Part shown: positions 62,775-64,000 of the stretch, in pieces
How positions within the stretch are numbered: position 1 is the stretch's first letter
Layout: the number at the start of each line of letters is the position of its first letter
Assembly (NCBI RefSeq): GCF_007829335.1
Contig: NZ_VIWO01000001.1
Span: forward strand, 1,178,001-1,242,000
Length of the DNA stretch: 64,000 nucleotides
Direction: 5' to 3'
Source: Chitinophaga polysaccharea
GTDB lineage: Bacteria; Bacteroidota; Bacteroidia; Chitinophagales; Chitinophagaceae
Position numbers and translations under genes: made by a program
Notes under the pieces: model-generated
Seen by the model: only the letters and a program-made list of their open reading frames with translations
Database searches by the model: none
Told to the model about the DNA's origin: nothing

Positions 62775-64000
62775 ATGGAATTCAGAATAGAGAAAGACAC
62801 AATGGGCGAGGTAAAAGTGCCTGTAAATGCCTATTATGGCGCCCAAACTCAGCGCTCCATTGAAAATTTCAAGATCGCGCAGGATATCAACAAAATGCCG
62901 AAAGAAATCATTAAGGCATTTGCTTACCTGAAGAAAGCCGCAGCTATCACCAACCTGGAAGCAGGCGTACTGCCAAAGGAAAAAAGTGACCTGATTGGCC
63001 AGGTATGTGATGAAATCCTGGAAGGTAAACTGGATAACGAATTTCCACTGGTAGTTTGGCAAACAGGCTCCGGTACCCAGTCTAACATGAACGTAAACGA
63101 AGTGGTGGCTTACCGCGCACACGTGCTTCACGGCGGTCAGCTGACTGACAAGGATAAATTCGTTCACCCGAATGATGACGTGAACAAATCGCAGTCCTCC
63201 AATGATACCTTCCCTACTGCCATGCACATTGCGGCTTACAAAATGCTGCAGGAAGTAACCATCCCGGGTATCACCAAACTGCGCGACACCCTCGCTAAAA
63301 AAGCAGAAGCCTTTAAACATATCGTGAAAATTGGCCGCACCCACTTTATGGATGCTACCCCGCTCACACTCGGACAGGAAATCAGCGGCTATGTAGCACA
63401 GCTGACGCATGGTCTGAAAGCTATCAACAACGCGCTGCCACACCTGAGCGAACTGGCACTGGGTGGTACTGCCGTAGGTACCGGCATCAATACCCCTAAG
63501 GATTATTCAGAAAATGTGGCAAAAAATATTGCCCGATTAACCGGTCTGCCTTTCGTAACGGCTGAAAATAAATTCGAGGCCCTGGCTGCACACGACGCTA
63601 TCGTAGAAGCACATGGCGCCCTGAAAACTGTAGCGGTGAGCTTAATGAAGATCGCCAACGATATCCGCATGCTGAGCTCCGGTCCACGTGCAGGTATCGG
63701 TGAAATACATATCCCAGACAACGAACCGGGATCTTCTATCATGCCAGGTAAAGTAAATCCTACCCAGTGCGAAGCCCTCACCATGATTGCTGCACAGGTA
63801 ATGGGTAACGATGTAGCGATCAGCGTAGGCGGCGCTAACGGCCACTTTGAGCTGAACGTATTCAAACCTGTAATGATCTTTAACTTCCTGCATTCTGCCC
63901 GCCTGATTGGTGATGGCTGCGTAAGCTTCAACGATAAATGTGCGGAAGGTATTGAGCCTATCGAAGCCAATATCCAGAAGCATGTGCAAAATTCACTGAT
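62775..64000 (+). CDS. fumC: class II fumarase, C-terminus cut by window edge
   Basis: The frame from ATG 62775 is open to the window end, giving 408 residues. Class II signature [15 protein letters not shown] lies near residues 319-333; [31 protein letters not shown] and [16 protein letters not shown] are the other family blocks. It interconverts fumarate and malate in the citrate cycle as a tetramer. The missing part is about 55 residues by family length. Confidence 0.97.
   Translation, partial: MEFRIEKDTMGEVKVPVNAYYGAQTQRSIENFKIAQDINKMPKEIIKAFAYLKKAAAITNLEAGVLPKEKSDLIGQVCDEILEGKLDNEFPLVVWQTGSGTQSNMNVNEVVAYRAHVLHGGQLTDKDKFVHPNDDVNKSQSSNDTFPTAMHIAAYKMLQEVTIPGITKLRDTLAKKAEAFKHIVKIGRTHFMDATPLTLGQEISGYVAQLTHGLKAINNALPHLSELALGGTAVGTGINTPKDYSENVAKNIARLTGLPFVTAENKFEALAAHDAIVEAHGALKTVAVSLMKIANDIRMLSSGPRAGIGEIHIPDNEPGSSIMPGKVNPTQCEALTMIAAQVMGNDVAISVGGANGHFELNVFKPVMIFNFLHSARLIGDGCVSFNDKCAEGIEPIEANIQKHVQNSL

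Noticed and set aside
1..64000. CRISPR arrays, insertion sequences, rRNA genes
   Set aside because: No regularly spaced repeats, transposase-like ORFs or rRNA sequence were recognised in the window.

Overview
The window looks like a chromosome segment of a Bacteroidota bacterium of the Chitinophaga type. Supporting signs are a SusC/SusD pair, a TssD (Hcp) of the Bacteroidetes-type T6SS, TolC/RND/MFP genes in one operon, LytTR-type two-component genes, acpP-fabF-rnc, and several promoters matching the Bacteroidota form (TTG, about 19-20 bp, TAnnTTTG). The genus is an inference; no rRNA gene is present.

Layout. 1-3471: minus-strand T6SS-like spike module (DUF4280/PAAR-like protein cut by the window edge, a small ORF, VgrG), followed by a decayed, gene-poor stretch. 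4876-11329: secreted LamG-like protein and an RND efflux operon. 11754-14059: fatty-acid genes acpP-fabF and rnc. 14082-16902: WYL regulator, a DJ-1/GyrI-like fusion and a second GyrI-like protein. 17221-21379: cytochrome bd oxidase, and a quinone-oxidoreductase-like MDR enzyme divergent from an HxlR regulator. 21467-26898: jetA-jetB-jetC, a type I Wadjet / MksFEB-like SMC operon with no jetD beside it. 26948-34372: bestrophin, a cysteine-free redoxin-like protein, a methyltransferase, several regulators and an orphan TssD. 34505-36610: GNAT, cupin and two broken genes. 36697-40428: two LytS-type histidine kinases with one LytTR response regulator. 40604-46660: a gene apparently lacking a normal start, a surface lipoprotein, SusD and SusC. 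47753-56648: SDR/AraC, tRNA-Ser(GGA), aquaporin, asparaginase, TatD, lipoprotein, polysaccharide deacetylase, gltX and a VapBC pair. 56737-64000: glnS, stand-alone B12-binding domain, two outer-membrane barrels, an S41-like lipoprotein, enoyl-CoA hydratase and the 5' part of fumC.

How genes work together. The envelope export operon, SusCD with its neighbouring lipoprotein, and the barrels serve the outer membrane. acpP/fabF, crotonase, the B12-binding protein, fumarase and cytochrome bd belong to core carbon and respiratory metabolism. VgrG, DUF4280 and TssD are parts of a contact-dependent injection machine whose sheath and baseplate genes are not in the window. The jetABC operon is the most notable accessory system: the SMC motor part of Wadjet is intact while the nuclease gene is absent locally.

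Most notable second-look items are the jetD-less Wadjet operon, a promoter-terminator cassette at 32892-33046 that may encode a small RNA, the DJ-1/GyrI fusion cluster, the cysteine-free redoxin, the start-less gene at 40604-41173, and an S41-like protein with Ala where the catalytic Lys should be. All calls are from reading the sequence; no database search was possible.
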